Part shown: one piece after another, positions 33,480-45,274 of the stretch
Position numbering within the stretch: position 1 is the first letter of the stretch
Layout: each line of letters begins with the position of its first letter
Assembly: GCA_023653785.1 (NCBI GenBank)
Contig: JAMKCH010012772.1
Coordinates: 1-64,000 of the forward strand
Length of the DNA: 64,000 bases
Origin: Ophioderma brevispina
Taxonomy: Eukaryota; Echinodermata; Ophiuroidea; Amphilepidida; Ophiodermatidae
Direction: 5' to 3'
The notes under the pieces: generated by a model
The model's input: the letters and a program-made list of their open reading frames with translations, nothing else
What the model was told of the DNA's origin: nothing
Databases searched by the model: none
Program-made: the position numbers and the translations under genes

Positions 33480-35330
33480 TATCATGGATAAAAAGCCACC
33501 ACATTGCAAGTTCACAAGCATTATATGCACAAGCAAGGTTGGGATCGTCGAGTCATGCACCGTTGAGAGAAGCGCGTGTGTTCAAAACACTCCCCATGGA
33601 TTGTAGATAGTATTGTGACAATTAATTATTATGCGTAGCAGATAAGCTCAAGTAGACTATGGTACGCATACCATCTTGGCCTTTTAATTAAATTTTCTCT
33701 ACAGACCTGGGTTAGGAAGGGGGTGCGACAGGAACTTATTTCCTAATATTTTTTTACCACAGTCATACAAGACACACCATACCAAAACTCGCTTAAGTAA
33801 TAAGTTGCGTCTTTTTTTGCTATGTGCCATACACCTGTTAAAACCTGTTTAACATGCTACTCCCACATTCCTATTCTTAGTGTGGCCCTCATTAAGTTGT
33901 ATTATTACTGGATATATTAGAGATTTTGTATTATTGTCTAGTTGATTTTAATCTAAACCCCTTTTTTGTGCAGTAGCATTGCCGTTCTCGGTGATCTTTT
34001 GATGTGTATATTGACCATTACTTCTAGGTTTGTGCCTTAGTTGGCTTCACCTGTTTTTCTGGTGATTTTGTTAGGCGTCTATACATCACTATATCAAAGA
34101 TTGCGGCCGCCAATTCTATTTTTATTTTGGTTTATATATTGTAATATGCTGGTTTTTGTACTTTTAGTCTTAGGTTTTCAATCAAGCTAATGATTAATTT
34201 TCTGTATAAAGGTCACAATAAGTTTTGTACTAATTTTATTATGCTTGTAACCACTATTTATCCCCCTTTTACCAACCTAAAGGCACCGAAGCTAAATCAA
34301 CTACTGTACATTTTCTATTCCATTTTTATCCTGACTCTGATTTTATTGTAGTTGATTTACACACCCGACTTTATTCTCACTTCCCTTAGGTTTTAAATAT
34401 TATCTCCCTTTGAGTCTCTTATTTTTAAAATTACTCCTCGCCACGATTTAGATTTACCCCATTTGTTTTGTTCGCTTTTTTATTCTACCATTATATCGAA
34501 CCATCCTTGCTATTCCATACTGAGAACTAAATTTTTTGTTGCTGTTTCCTACCTCAACACCCATGCCCTTGGTAGTTCCCAACTACTTCCTTTTACCCAC
34601 CGTAAAATACTTTTTCCCTTTTTGGTTTTGTATTTTTCCTGTAATTTGTGTTCTATAATTGTTCTTGTCCTCCTTTCTTTCTACACTAGTTTTCTGATAC
34701 TCTTCGCTCACAATCTTTACTTTCAAATAGTACTGGGGGGTTTCATTCTCTTATTCCTTTTCTCTACATCATTCCTCTACTCAATGTTTACCTTTTGTCA
34801 TTCCTTTACTCTACACATCTGAATTGGCCCTTTAAACCACGTCCCTCCATGATATGACTACTAGCTACCAATCTTGGTATGCAATTGTTTGACACTTTCT
34901 CGTGAATAACATGACCTTTATCCTTTTCCCAATAAAATACTTGGGAAAGGAAGCACCACCCAACATGTGACCCATTGACTTTTTTTACTCCTGGTACCTA
35001 ATGCAATAATTAATTTGATCTATATTTCAATAGATTTAGATCAGTTCAAAATATTTGACCCCCATAGAATCTTTACCCCTCTCCTGAGGCTACACGCACA
35101 ACGGGTCTCCGGCATACTTTCATTTTTTTTCAAAAGTTTATTTTTTCTTCGTCTGAATTTTCCCGTATTCAGCTTTGAATCTCGTTCGTCTAACCAAAAC
35201 CTTCTGGGCTGACGTGTTATACCCTGTTTAGAAATAAGATCCGAAGTGTGTTTAGGTTGATTGTTGAATATCATTAAGCGCTAATTTTTTTTCGCTTGCT
35301 AGGCGTAAATCCCTGGGGTGGGGGTATATC
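33480..35330. other. 1.8 kb without recognised features
   Basis: T-rich sequence. The hydrophobic frame at 34463-34822 is what a T-rich stretch encodes and has no family signature. Confidence 0.45.
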
Positions 35331-35339
35331 CCCCAATAG

Positions 35340-35620
35340 TTTGAATGAGGGTGGATGGTCAATACGACATCCCCCCCATGTTGATGCCCTTCATGTGTTG
35401 TAGACCCAAAATACCTCATATTTTAACAATAATAGTCTAAAAATGGTAAATTTACGGCGCGATTCGCGCGCATTTTGGTTCTATTTACAATTAATTGAAT
35501 GTTTAGCTTCTACATGGCAAATTTTTGAGCGCGGTCGCGCGCACATGTGCTAGTAATGCATCTTTTCATCAAACCCCATTTCTTTTAATAAATTTTTTAT
35601 CAACCCCCCCCCCCCCCAAT
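35340..35620. repeat. Dispersed repeat G, copy 2
   Basis: Matches 725-965: GTCAATACGACATCCCCCCC, GACCCAAAATACCTCATATT, TTTACGGCGCGATTCGCGCG and GAGCGCGGTCGCGCGCACAT. The two CG-rich words are themselves near-palindromic. Confidence 0.6.
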
Positions 35621-35668
35621 GTCAAAACGAAATTTTACGGCCACTGTTCGATTTAGTTACGTGTATGG

Positions 35669-36470
35669 CAAGCCATAAAGGGCCATAAACCTATTGCCGC
35701 AACGCGTTGCGAGAAAGTTACAACGCGTTTTGCAACATTTCGGCAACGCGTTGGCGACATTCAGCCACGCGTTGCGGTGTCGTCCAATCAAAATCATTAA
35801 TTTCTGAGACTTATTTAAAAATAGACCACAACGCGTTGCAAAGTATCTATCAACGCGTTGTGGAAACTCACAACGCGTTGCAAGCCTTCACGGAGCGCGT
35901 TGCGAGATTCACAACGCGTTGTGATCTTTACAACGCGGTTTGCGAAGTCCACCGCCATGGGTCTAACTTATTGCCAGCAACGCGTTGTAAAAAACGTAGC
36001 AACGCGTTGCGACTGTCGGCAACGCTTTGCGGCGTCACGGCCGGTCAAAATCATGAATTTCTGTGACCGTATTTCAAAATATAGATTCCACAAACTCGTG
36101 CGGCAATACTTTTATGGACCCTTAGGCTTCACAACAACCGTTGCAATCCATCACAACGCGTTGCGAGGCTTCACACCCGCGTTGCAAACTTCACAACGCG
36201 TTGTGAAGGCAATAAGGGTCATAACGTATTGCCTCAACGCGTTGTGAAGGTTTGCAACGCGTTTGTGAAATGTCGCAACGCGTGTGAATTTTATTTTTTG
36301 AAAATCCGTCCAGAAATTCATGATTTTATGTGCCCGACACCGCAAACGGCGTTGCTGAAATGTTCGCAACGCGTTGCTGAAATGCCGCAACGCGTTGCCG
36401 AAATGTCGCAACGCGTTGTGACTTTCTCACAACGCGTTGCGGCAATACGTTTCTGTCCCTCTATGGCTTG
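35669..36470. mobile_element. TU/FB-like element built of CAACGCGTTG repeats
   Basis: The ends CAAGCCATAAAGGGCC and (reverse complement of the right end) CAAGCCATAGAGGGAC lead into AAACSTATTGCCGCAACGCG on both sides, and the match runs over about 110 bp. The 10-bp palindrome CAACGCGTTG occurs 16 times exactly between 35700 and 36490, plus about a dozen variants, spaced about 20 bp. Four islands of AAAATCATGAATTTC-like sequence interrupt the array, two in each orientation. Long open frames here arise from the repeat. Confidence 0.8.
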
Positions 36471-36735
36471 TTAACCTTAGCAACGCGTTGCGAAGCTTGC
36501 ACGGCGCTTGTGACGCTCGCAACGCGTGTGAAGGCTTTACAAAAACGCGTTGCAAGTATCTAGCAACGCTTGTGGGTCGATTTTTTTGAAATACGTCAAA
36601 GAAATTTCATGAGTTTGATTGGCAGACAAGCCGACACCGCAACGCGTGGCTGGAAATGGTCGCAAACTACCGTTCTCCTAACTTTCCTCGCACGCGTTGG
36701 CAAAAGCAATACGTTATGGGCCTTGCTTGCCATTA
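36471..36735. repeat. Partial second copy of the CAACGCGTTG element
   Basis: Continues with CAACGCGTTGCGAAGC and decayed variants, an AGAAATTTCATGAGTTTGATT island, and an end GCAATACGTTATGGGCCTTG-CTTGCC that matches the terminus of the main element. Confidence 0.65.
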
Positions 36736-36984
36736 TTTACTATTGGTCCACTGACCAATCTGGAAGTAAATTGAGTTGACATTTTAGTAAGTTTTCTAAA
36801 TAATGTGCACTCATTTTCATTTGGGGATACACTTTTCTGGTTTACATACAGTTTTTACAAATTTTAGTGAATTAAAGTAGTGTCTCTCCCCCTTGCTATA
36901 GCATGGAAAGATGGTTAAATCGAAAACGTGTCATGGCCTAAAGAGAAAAGCCCGTAAGTCTAACTCTTCTCAGATCACTGTTAA

Positions 36985-38055
36985 CGTAGGTTATAAATCA
37001 GAATCCATTCTAAAGTTTAGGGAATAAGGTTTCAAGATGGTTTTCATATAGTATGAAGGGGTGCTGAATCAGAATTTTTTGGGTCCAACCTCTGGGAAAT
37101 GTGGGAACTTTGTAAAATAAGGGGGTAAGATTAGCAACACAGGGGTAAATTTGAAATCAAGTCAAATTTGCGTTTTAAATGTACACCAATTATTAAGTTG
37201 TCTCATTATCAGGATTAAAAAAGGATAGGTTGTTTAATTGTTCCACCTTTAGTTTAACGGTACAGCCCTATTAAGGTTCAAGGTCATCATGGGAAAACGA
37301 CACCCCGTGCGCCGATTTGTGTGGTCAAATGGTTCGTCTTTTTTGCTTATTTTAACTATGGTTGGCATTTTGATTTTGGTAATTAGTGGGGAAAAATGTA
37401 ACAGGGGTCACATGGTCTATAGGGTGTCGTCACCACACCTTGAACCCAAATTGTATCCAGATCTTGTCTCCCAAGTATGAAATTGAATTTTTCTGCTTCA
37501 GTAATGACAGGGCTATTTGATACCGGTGGTGAAAGCAGATATAGTTCCCCGCGGCGGGAGCCACAGTCCGGGCTCCATAGACGATAACGTAATAAAGCGT
37601 GTAACTAATGTTACGTGAAGATTCAAATGAATCGATTGCCCTATGGTTCACCATGTTCCCGGACGAGAGTAAGCCGGACTATCATTTTCACACCGGTTTC
37701 AATAAAATCCTGAGAACTGGATTTTTTTTTTGCACCAGAATGACCTTGAACCTTATCAGGGCTGTAGCCTTGTAACTAAGTCGGAACGTATCAAACTATA
37801 CCTTTTTGTTCAATCCTTATCATGAGACTAATACATTTGGTACATTTAAGACGCATTTGGACGTGATTTCAAATTACACCCCTGTACTAATTTTTAACCC
37901 CCTTATTTTACAAAGTTCCCCACAGTTCCCAGAGGTTTGGAAACCCCCACAAATTCTGATTCATCACCCTTTAACTATAGCAAAAACAATCTTGAAACCT
38001 TCTTCCCCAAACTCCTAGAATGGGATTCTGATTTATAACCCTACTATTAACAGCA
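36985..38055. mobile_element. ~1.07-kb foldback element I, second member
   Basis: The left arm (36985-37300) and right arm (37735-38055) pair: GGTTATAAATCAGAATCC, GGTTTCAAGAT, ACCTCTGGGAA-TGTGG, AACTTTGTAAAATAAGGGGG, CAGGGGT-AATTTGAAATCA and ATTAAGGTTCAAGGTCAT. The order of blocks matches 19080-19976 and 63320-64000. The centre (37550-37690) carries a copy of dispersed repeat H. Confidence 0.8.
37550..37690 (+). repeat. Dispersed repeat H, copy inside foldback I
   Basis: CAGTCCGGGCTCCATAGACG, ATAACGTAATAAAGCGTG and AACTAATGTTACGTGAAG match 49110-49230 and 49300-49400. The frame encodes SIDDNVIKRVTNVT. Confidence 0.65.
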
Positions 38056-38105
38056 GCTTGAGGGTTGCAGTGGCCTTTCCTAATATTACATACAAACTTA
38101 GTATA

Positions 38106-40639
38106 AGGTGCTTGTATCGATTTATGTCTATTGTATTCTCTACTTGATATGGAGCCTGGCACTTGCACGATTAGGCCCTAATCAAGGTACCGTGGGAAAC
38201 AAGCTTGCGGTTTTGACAGTAAAAGTAACTAGACCTGGCACAGATCTAATTTACAACAAAGGCGGGCCGTATTTGTAATGGATGGTGATCCCCTAAATGA
38301 CCCCTTGAGGTGACTTGACCTTTGCCCTGTAACTTCACCAAAATGTCATTAAATTTATGTTTTAAATTGTTCATTTTAGTGTTATTCTTATTATCAATAT
38401 TATTGAGTTTCAAACTCAATCCAGCATGTCAGGGATTTGACACCTTTCACCCCTATAACGTGACACCTGGGTCACAGATGGGTCAACTGTACTTGGTTCT
38501 GTATTTATGATGCCACAAGGATTATCCCTGACAAATTTCAGCTCATCGAGCTTGTTTGTAGATTTTGACCTTTTACCTGGAACTTTGACCTTGGGGTCGA
38601 GACTATCATAGACCTCTTCTACTATAAATGTTAACACATCACTGTAGTAATGACGGGCTTTATCGGTCCTCTTTATTAGCTAAGATAAATCATTGGTCTT
38701 ATTTTTAGACATTTTTTGGCAAAATTGACCTTTTTGACCCCTTAAGACCTTTGATCCTGTTATAAAAAAACCTCGTGTACACACCAACATGCATTGCCAA
38801 TGCAATATAAAAAATTCCTCTATGCTTAGTCTGGAGATAAAAATTCTTTGAAATTATTTACCTTAACACCGGAAATGACCTTAATGACCTTGACTCCAAA
38901 ATAAAAAATACCTTACATACACCAGGTAAATGAATGCATATCTGCAAGTTAGGTCACTGTACTGTTTTGGGTTTTGAGATAAAACAAATTGAAAATTTTG
39001 GAATATTTTTTGGGTTTTTGACCGGAAGTGACCCCCTTACTGACCTTTGATCCTGAAACGGTGGACAACCCTAAGACCCTGGCTAGTAACAATACATGTG
39101 CTCTAATGACTTCACTCTCTGCTACGTAATTTGTAAGGACAAGCAATTATTTTGAATCTTATTTCACAATTTTTGGCTTTCAAACCGAAATTACCCCCGT
39201 AATGACCTTTGACTCCTTATCCATGAACAACCTATAAGAAGCAGGGTCAGTGGGTCTCTGAACCAGGTTGGTTGATATCGGCGTAATTGACTGTAGACGA
39301 AGATAATTTGTAACAAAAAAATTAACAATATTTGACGCCTGTTGACCTTTGCAACCTCTATAAAACGTTACCGCCTGGGGCCTAATAGGTCAACTGTCTT
39401 TTTCTTCTGTATTTACGATATCCGGCGGAGGATTATTCCTGTCAACTTTCAGTTTCAATCGTAGCTTGTTTGTAAATTTTGACCTTGACCTTGAACTTTG
39501 ACCTTTTGGGGTGGAGACTATCATAGACCCTCTTCACTATAATGTTACATCACTTGAGTAATAACGGGCTTTATCTGTCCCTATAGGCTGAGATAAATCC
39601 AATTTGGTCTTATTTTTTAGCATTTTTTGGCAAATTGACCTTTTGGACCCCCCTTAAATGACCTTTGATCCGGGGTATAAAAAAAACCTCGTGTAACACC
39701 AAAAGCATTGTTCCAATGGAAAAAATATTCTACTACGGTTAGTTTTGTAGTAAAATTCTTACAAAATAAAAATTATTGACCTCAACCGAATGACCTTAAA
39801 TGACCTTTGACCTCCCAAAATAAAATACCTTGCATACACCATGAACAGAATGCAATACCTGCAATTGTCGCTGTAGATGTTATGGATTTTTTGAGATAAA
39901 AATTTTTAAAATTTTGGAATATTTTGTTGGGTTGTTGACCGGAAGTGACCCCTTAATGACCTTTGAATCCTGAACTGTGGACAACCCGAATACCCTGCCT
40001 AGTAACAATACGTGTGCTCTAATGACGTCACTCTGCTACGGGGTAATTTGTAAGGACAGTGATTTTTTTTTTGAATATTTTTCACAATTTTTTGGCTTTC
40101 ATACCGGAATGACCCCCTTAATGACCTTTGAACTCCTTATCCCTGAACACCCTTTATGAAGCAAGGATCAGTGGGTCCTCTGAACGCAGTTTGGGTTGAT
40201 AGCGGCGTAAGGCTGTAGAAGAAAAGATAATTTGTAACAAAAAATTACCATATTGACGCCGTGGCCAGGTCAGAGGGTCAGACAGGGTGCCAATGTCATT
40301 GACATAATGGGACGGGTCGCGCGGTCATTTGGTAGAAGTCTAGTACAAATACGTCAACAATGACTAAGCAATCTAGACGATGTTAAAGTGTTGATGAAGA
40401 AGAAAGAAGAATAAACGCATCAGAACAGAACAAGGCGGCCTGAAAGCCGCCTTGTAAATGCATTTGCAATGGTTAACCATTAAACGGCAGGTTTTTTTAA
40501 TATCTTGAGAATGAAATGGATTTTAGGCTAAATTCAGGACGACAATGAAAAAATACGGCCTTTCATCTGAATATCAAAATTGATACGACATCCCGTAAAT
40601 CGGGGAGGGGGGTCCTAAAGATAATCAGAACACACACCT
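38106..40639. mobile_element. TTAA MITE, family C copy 2, split by a 2.2-kb insert
   Basis: The left part (38106-38220: AAGGTGCTTGTATCGATT, TGGAGCCTGGCACTTGCAC, TACCGTGGGAAACAAGCTTG) and right part (40465-40639: ATGGTTAACCATTAAACGGC, ATACGGCCTTTCATCTGA, ending AACACACACCT before TTAA) are the two halves of the 335-bp element seen whole at 15895-16229. Confidence 0.75.
38222..40460. mobile_element. 2.2-kb insert of two ~915-bp tandem units rich in TGACCTTTGACC
   Basis: Landmarks recur ~915 bp apart: GACCTTTGATCC plus AAAAAACCTCGTGT (38746 and 39661), ACCGGAAGTGACCCC (39021 and 39938), ACAATACATGTGCTCTAATG (39092 and 40005). TGACCT half-words are scattered throughout, including TGACCTTTGACCT at 39801-39813. 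The right end has a perfect hairpin CAAGGCGGC-CTGAAA-GCCGCCTTG (about 40432-40455) that resembles ACAAAGGCGGGCCG near the left end at 38260. No protein is encoded. Confidence 0.65.
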
Positions 40640-40644
40640 TTAAA

Positions 40645-41475
40645 TAATAACATTCAAGATTAGGGCAAGTAACAAAATCATAATGACGAATACGTTATCA
40701 TTTACATCCGACTATTAGATAAGGAAGGATAGAAGTTAGAAGGGTAAAATGAGAGAAATTAGAAATGGCTGACAGCACTACATGTTGATCAGATTTTTTT
40801 TTCACATTTGTTTTGAAAGAAACGAGTGACGGTGTAGTTTTAAGTAGAGATGTCAAGTTAGACAAACCAGGAACCTTGAAATTTTGGTATGTGGCCAGAC
40901 AAGTGTTAATGTTTTTATGCGAAAGATATTGGTATGGCTTGTCTCACTGGTTAGTAGGGATATGGAATTGAAGATATCCCTATCAGTAAGATATTTGGCA
41001 TGTAGGTTATGGTTAAATTGGTACATTAAAAGTAGCTAGTTCGAGTCTAAATAATATAATGGACCCGCATTGGTTTTAATAGATGATAAAGAGGGTCTAT
41101 GAACTATTCCTGAAGTTTTGTGTTTCCTCTCCTGTAATAAGTGGGCTACTGCTGAAAATGTGAAACCAAACTACAAAAGACACCGAAACTGATAAGAGTG
41201 GGGTTGTCTTATTAAAGTTTGTTTCCCTTTTCACAAACTTAAAACATCGAATGTTTCCTTCCATATAGGAGTTTAGGCAAATTCGTTCCTTAACACGGGC
41301 CCTGTCGTTATAGAAGTTTATCGTGACCTTCTGTTAGATTGATCATCAGTCAGTTGTCTTGTCAGCGTCAGCAAGTTTGCAGTATACCTGATAACATTGG
41401 CAGACATACTACCTTCCAAGCGAGTGAGCAAGTAGGCAGTTGAGATGCCATGGGATGATGCGTTGTGTGCTTGTG
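40645..41475. other. No gene recognised
   Basis: AT-rich sequence with only short open frames (41318-41572 minus) of no recognised type. Confidence 0.4.
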
Positions 41476-41479
41476 GGGA

Positions 41480-42690
41480 CAGTTCGATATTCCGACTGTG
41501 GTCTTGCTTCGAAAGGGTTTTTCCCTCCGAACGGTCATTTAACTCCGAACACACTGTTCTATGGAAGCTCATAATTCCGAAAGGTTTTTGTTCCTAGGGT
41601 CCATTAGTTCCAAGGTCATACTCCGAAAGGTCGTTTCTCGTTTTCTTTCCTTTTCTTCTCTCCAAAATAAAGATCATTACACTACTCCGAAAGGTTTTAT
41701 TCATCCGATCGATCCATTTCTCCGAAGGGTGCATGCTGCTTCCGAAAGAATTTTTATATTCCGATGGTCTTTATTCCAAAATGAAATAAGGGTCATTATG
41801 CCGACAGTTATTTGATCCGAAAGGTTTTTACTTCTTCCGAAAGGTCTTATTCCGAAGTCGTTTCTTCTTTCCCGATTTTCGGAATATCGACCTTTCCGGA
41901 TAAAAACCTTTCGGAGTAAACCTATTTTTTTATTTCATATTGATAATTACTCCGAAAGGTCATTTACTTACGCCGAAAGGTCGTTTCTTTTCCCGAATTT
42001 TTCGAAATGAAAAACTAAAAGAAAAGAAGAAATGAAAGGATAGAAGGAACGAAAGACGAAGGAAAAGAAAAAATGGAAGGAAGATAGAAGAAAAAGAGAA
42101 AGTTGGAATGAAGAAAACAGATAGAACGAAGAGAAAGAATATTCATAAAAGGCAAGCAAAAAAATCAAATTTTTAGAAGAAAATAAGAAAATCACATAAA
42201 GATAGATTAGCAAAAAAGAGAAAAAATTTTATAAAGAAAGAGGACATGAGGAAAATAGAGAAGAGGAAAGGAGAAAGGAAAGAAATGCATATAACCAATG
42301 AGCTAGGGAAACGAACCTTTCGGATTATGATCTTTCGGGTAAAAATCCTATGAATAAAAAAATTAGGTTTTTTTTACGCCGAAAGTTTTTTAATTCCGAA
42401 GGTCGATATTCCGAAAAGTTCGGAGAAACGGCCTTTCGGAGGAATGACCCTTTCGGAATGACAACTTTCGATCAATGACCCTTTTTTAGATTTCGGAATA
42501 ATGACCTTTCCGAGACCATTGCCGTTCGGATTAATTCACCCATCGGAGAAATAGATTTTTGGAGAAATTACCATTCGGAGTAAATACCTTTCGGAATAAA
42601 TACCTTTCTGAGTAAATACCTTTCGGAACAAAAACGTTCGACGAATGACACGGTCGGAACACATCCGACCTGCCACCCGTGCTTTAATCT
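41480..42690. mobile_element. CCGAAAGG foldback element, copy 2
   Basis: The left arm (41490-42000) has CCGAAAGGTCRTT-type words. The right arm (42300-42665) has CCTTTCGGAGTAAATACC-type words. The order is the same as in 29384-30860. The centre (42005-42290) is a purine-rich AAGAAAAGAAGAAATG-like stretch instead of the two insertions seen in copy 1. Confidence 0.8.
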
Positions 42691-42694
42691 GGCT

Positions 42695-44190
42695 TCTGAC
42701 TGGTAACGGTCTGCCGCTCCCGTTATCAATTTTCACGTTCGTTCATCACGCTTTGTTCAGAGCTTACGCGGTTTCGAATATTGCTGAGCTTCGACAACAC
42801 AGGGATTAACACGTTCCCATCATCACGATGATGTATGGAAATTGCCATAGCAGAGTCTCGATCCTCGGTCCTGTAATTCTCGGACTATCAACGGGTGTTA
42901 CGTCAGATCTCAACGAATTCTGGAAAAAATATGTACTCTAACTGTTTTCCCAAATTTTTGTGTTTGAAGGATAAAATGTTTTCCAATGTGGCGCGCAGCA
43001 GCAAGGGGTGTCACCACTCTCTGAGTCACTGCCAATTCCCTAGGTTGTTTATAACTGGCTGGTACTTTACAAATTGGGAAGTATTTTTCTTCAGTGATCG
43101 AACGAACAAAGAATTCCACATTCCACAAACAAATACACACATCAGTATGACATCCCGCTTCTTCTTTCTTCTGGGCGTATGATGTACCGTTGGAGCCAGC
43201 TCAACGTTTAGACCTCTATGTCCACCGGTGACGAAAGGTAGGGCACTCATGAGAATGATCCGCAGTCTGTGTGGAGAACCACTTGGCAGGCTGGCGATGC
43301 CCGCAGCCCCCATCGGTGCATGTTGCTGTTGACGCGACCGACCTCTCCCTGTGCGAATCCCGTTTAAGGTGACGCCATTCCGTGGGTGGGGCGATTGCTG
43401 CAAGGTGGTAGTTCTGTCTTAAGTGTATAGGGAGTTTATCCGGTCTTGGAGTATCTAGCCATGTAGTATTCCATGTCTGTAGATGTTGTAATGGGGGAGC
43501 TAGAGAGTTTAGTCGCGTGTCCGACAGAAAGTTTTCCGGCGAGAGCACAGTCCCTCTGTCCTTCCGAGTTGGTGTGATTCCTTTACAGGTTATGGCCAGC
43601 AGTGCTTGTTTGTCCCAGCAGGGCCTGATCACTAGTGTTTTGTGCGTGTGGCGTTCTCCCAACTCCTGAGTAGTACCACCCCCCCAATTGGTTTCGTGAC
43701 ACTTAAGGACTTCGCTAAATATTTAAAAAAATAATCGATATTTATCCACCAACACATCCATGTTATTGACCATGCCCAATTTACTTGTGGCATTGAAAAT
43801 GGTGTTGGCAATACACCAGCTGCATTATCACCATCGGCGACAATGACATCGAAGCACTGTGCCAGTTTTCGGCCGATACAGCCTTTGCATTTTTTTTTCG
43901 GACAGTACCCTGCCAGTTTTCGGACACTTCTAGAAAAAAGCGCTGTACGTCGCGTTTTTTTTTTTTGTGGAACAATTATAAAGTGTTAGTTATTTACTAT
44001 TCTTCTACATCTTTGGTAATTATTTGTGTTGTACTTGATTGTTTTATTTATACACTGTCGCATGTAATAACCGATAACGTGACCCATGTGTTCAAGTTCA
44101 GGGCCGGCGCATGCGTGATGGTATATAACGGCCGTCTTCAGCAGGTGCTTGTCATGGAAAATGTGGAAAATACGATAAGACCGAAGATGT
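42695..44190. other. 1.5 kb with unassigned open frames
   Basis: 43216-43662 (minus, 148 codons) and 43026-43403 (minus) are GC-richer than the surroundings and could be a fossil element ORF, but show no motif I can name. Nothing else supported. Confidence 0.35.
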
Positions 44191-44194
44191 TAAC

Positions 44195-44334
44195 GACAAT
44201 GACCATGACGATCACTATATTAACGACAATTAACGATGACAATGACGATGTCGACGATGACGATTATGACTGGCGATTATAACGATGACGTCATGACGAT
44301 GACGAAGATGATGATGATTATGATGATAATGATA

Positions 44335-44373
<39 letters not shown>

Positions 44374-44405
44374 ATTATTATTATTATTTTATTATTATTA
44401 TTATT
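44195..44405. repeat. GATGAC/GAT microsatellite passing into (TTA)n
   Basis: Degenerate ACGATGACAATGACGATG units become pure GAT/ATG repeats (about 44325-44371) and then TTA repeats (about 44372-44405). The acidic or Met-rich open frames here are products of the repeat. Confidence 0.9.
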
Positions 44406-44794
44406 TGTGCAAATTCAAAAATTCCTATTTTATTTAGACCTTCAGAAATTGCTCTTTGCGATGATATATTATTTTACAGTGAGTTCCTTTTAGATTTTTT
44501 ACTAAACCACGACAAAAATGAGTAAACTTCTTTTTTAATCAGCCTGTACTATGTAAGTATTGTATTACATTACGGACTTGGCACTCAACAGGTACGAATA
44601 CGAATCATCCATGCGATCACAAAGCAACAGCTAGGTCTTCACCAAAATTAAGAGTGCACCAAAGGCCTCACATGTTGCCAGCGTGTAAAATACCAAGTGA
44701 AAGCTCCCCGTTTGCTCATAAATCCAACCTTAAAGAAAATCAGAAATAAAAAAGTTTTTTTGTAAAAAGCATCTCTAATTTATCAATACTCTTA

Positions 44795-44882
44795 ACTCTT
44801 TCTTTCCCTTTATTTCTCTCTCTCTCTCTTTCTATCTCTCGACTCAATCTCATCTCTCCTTTCCCCTCTCTCTCTCTCTACC
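44795..44882. repeat. CT-rich microsatellite
   Basis: TTTCTCTCTCTCTCTCTTTC-type tracts. It lies downstream of the transporter exon on that exon's strand. Confidence 0.7.
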
Positions 44883-45274
44883 CATCTAATGACAAGGATT
44901 AAAAAAATGTTTGGTTTAATAATTGATTATTCTGTTTTAAGGTTCACATATGGTAAGATCAATGACTTCTATTCCTATGGGCTGCCCAATGAATCGCGTT
45001 GAGGCCTGTAGGCCTCATAACAAAAAATTTGGAAATTGACCGGAGATTTTGGACGATCATGGATTCTGACCTCGGATATCATATCACGTATAAACCCCTG
45101 TGTGAAATTGCTAGATTGCCGGACAAGGTAGAAGTGTTATATTGCCCTTATAGATGAAGAAACACGGAACTATAATTCTTGCATTAGTTGAGCCCCTGGA
45201 AACCCCTTGTCTTCTGTGTGTCTGTATATTTGTATGTTTATCAGTAATTCTTCTAATTTTCTTGTTACAAGTAC

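Noticed and set aside
34463..34822. Hydrophobic 119-codon frame resembling a membrane protein
   Set aside because: T-rich DNA encodes Phe/Leu/Ser by default; there is no family pattern and no repeat or splice support.
35700..36735. CRISPR-like array of CAACGCGTTG with ~20-bp spacing
   Set aside because: The repeats are only 10 bp, palindromic, imperfect, arranged symmetrically within inverted ends, and the genome is eukaryotic with no cas genes.
43965..44493. Acidic and Met-rich frames at the GAT microsatellite
   Set aside because: Pure products of trinucleotide repeats.
45111..45274. C-terminal tail of the transporter open frame
   Set aside because: It starts right after a GTACTTG donor and encodes a non-MCT, polar sequence; this is intron read-through.
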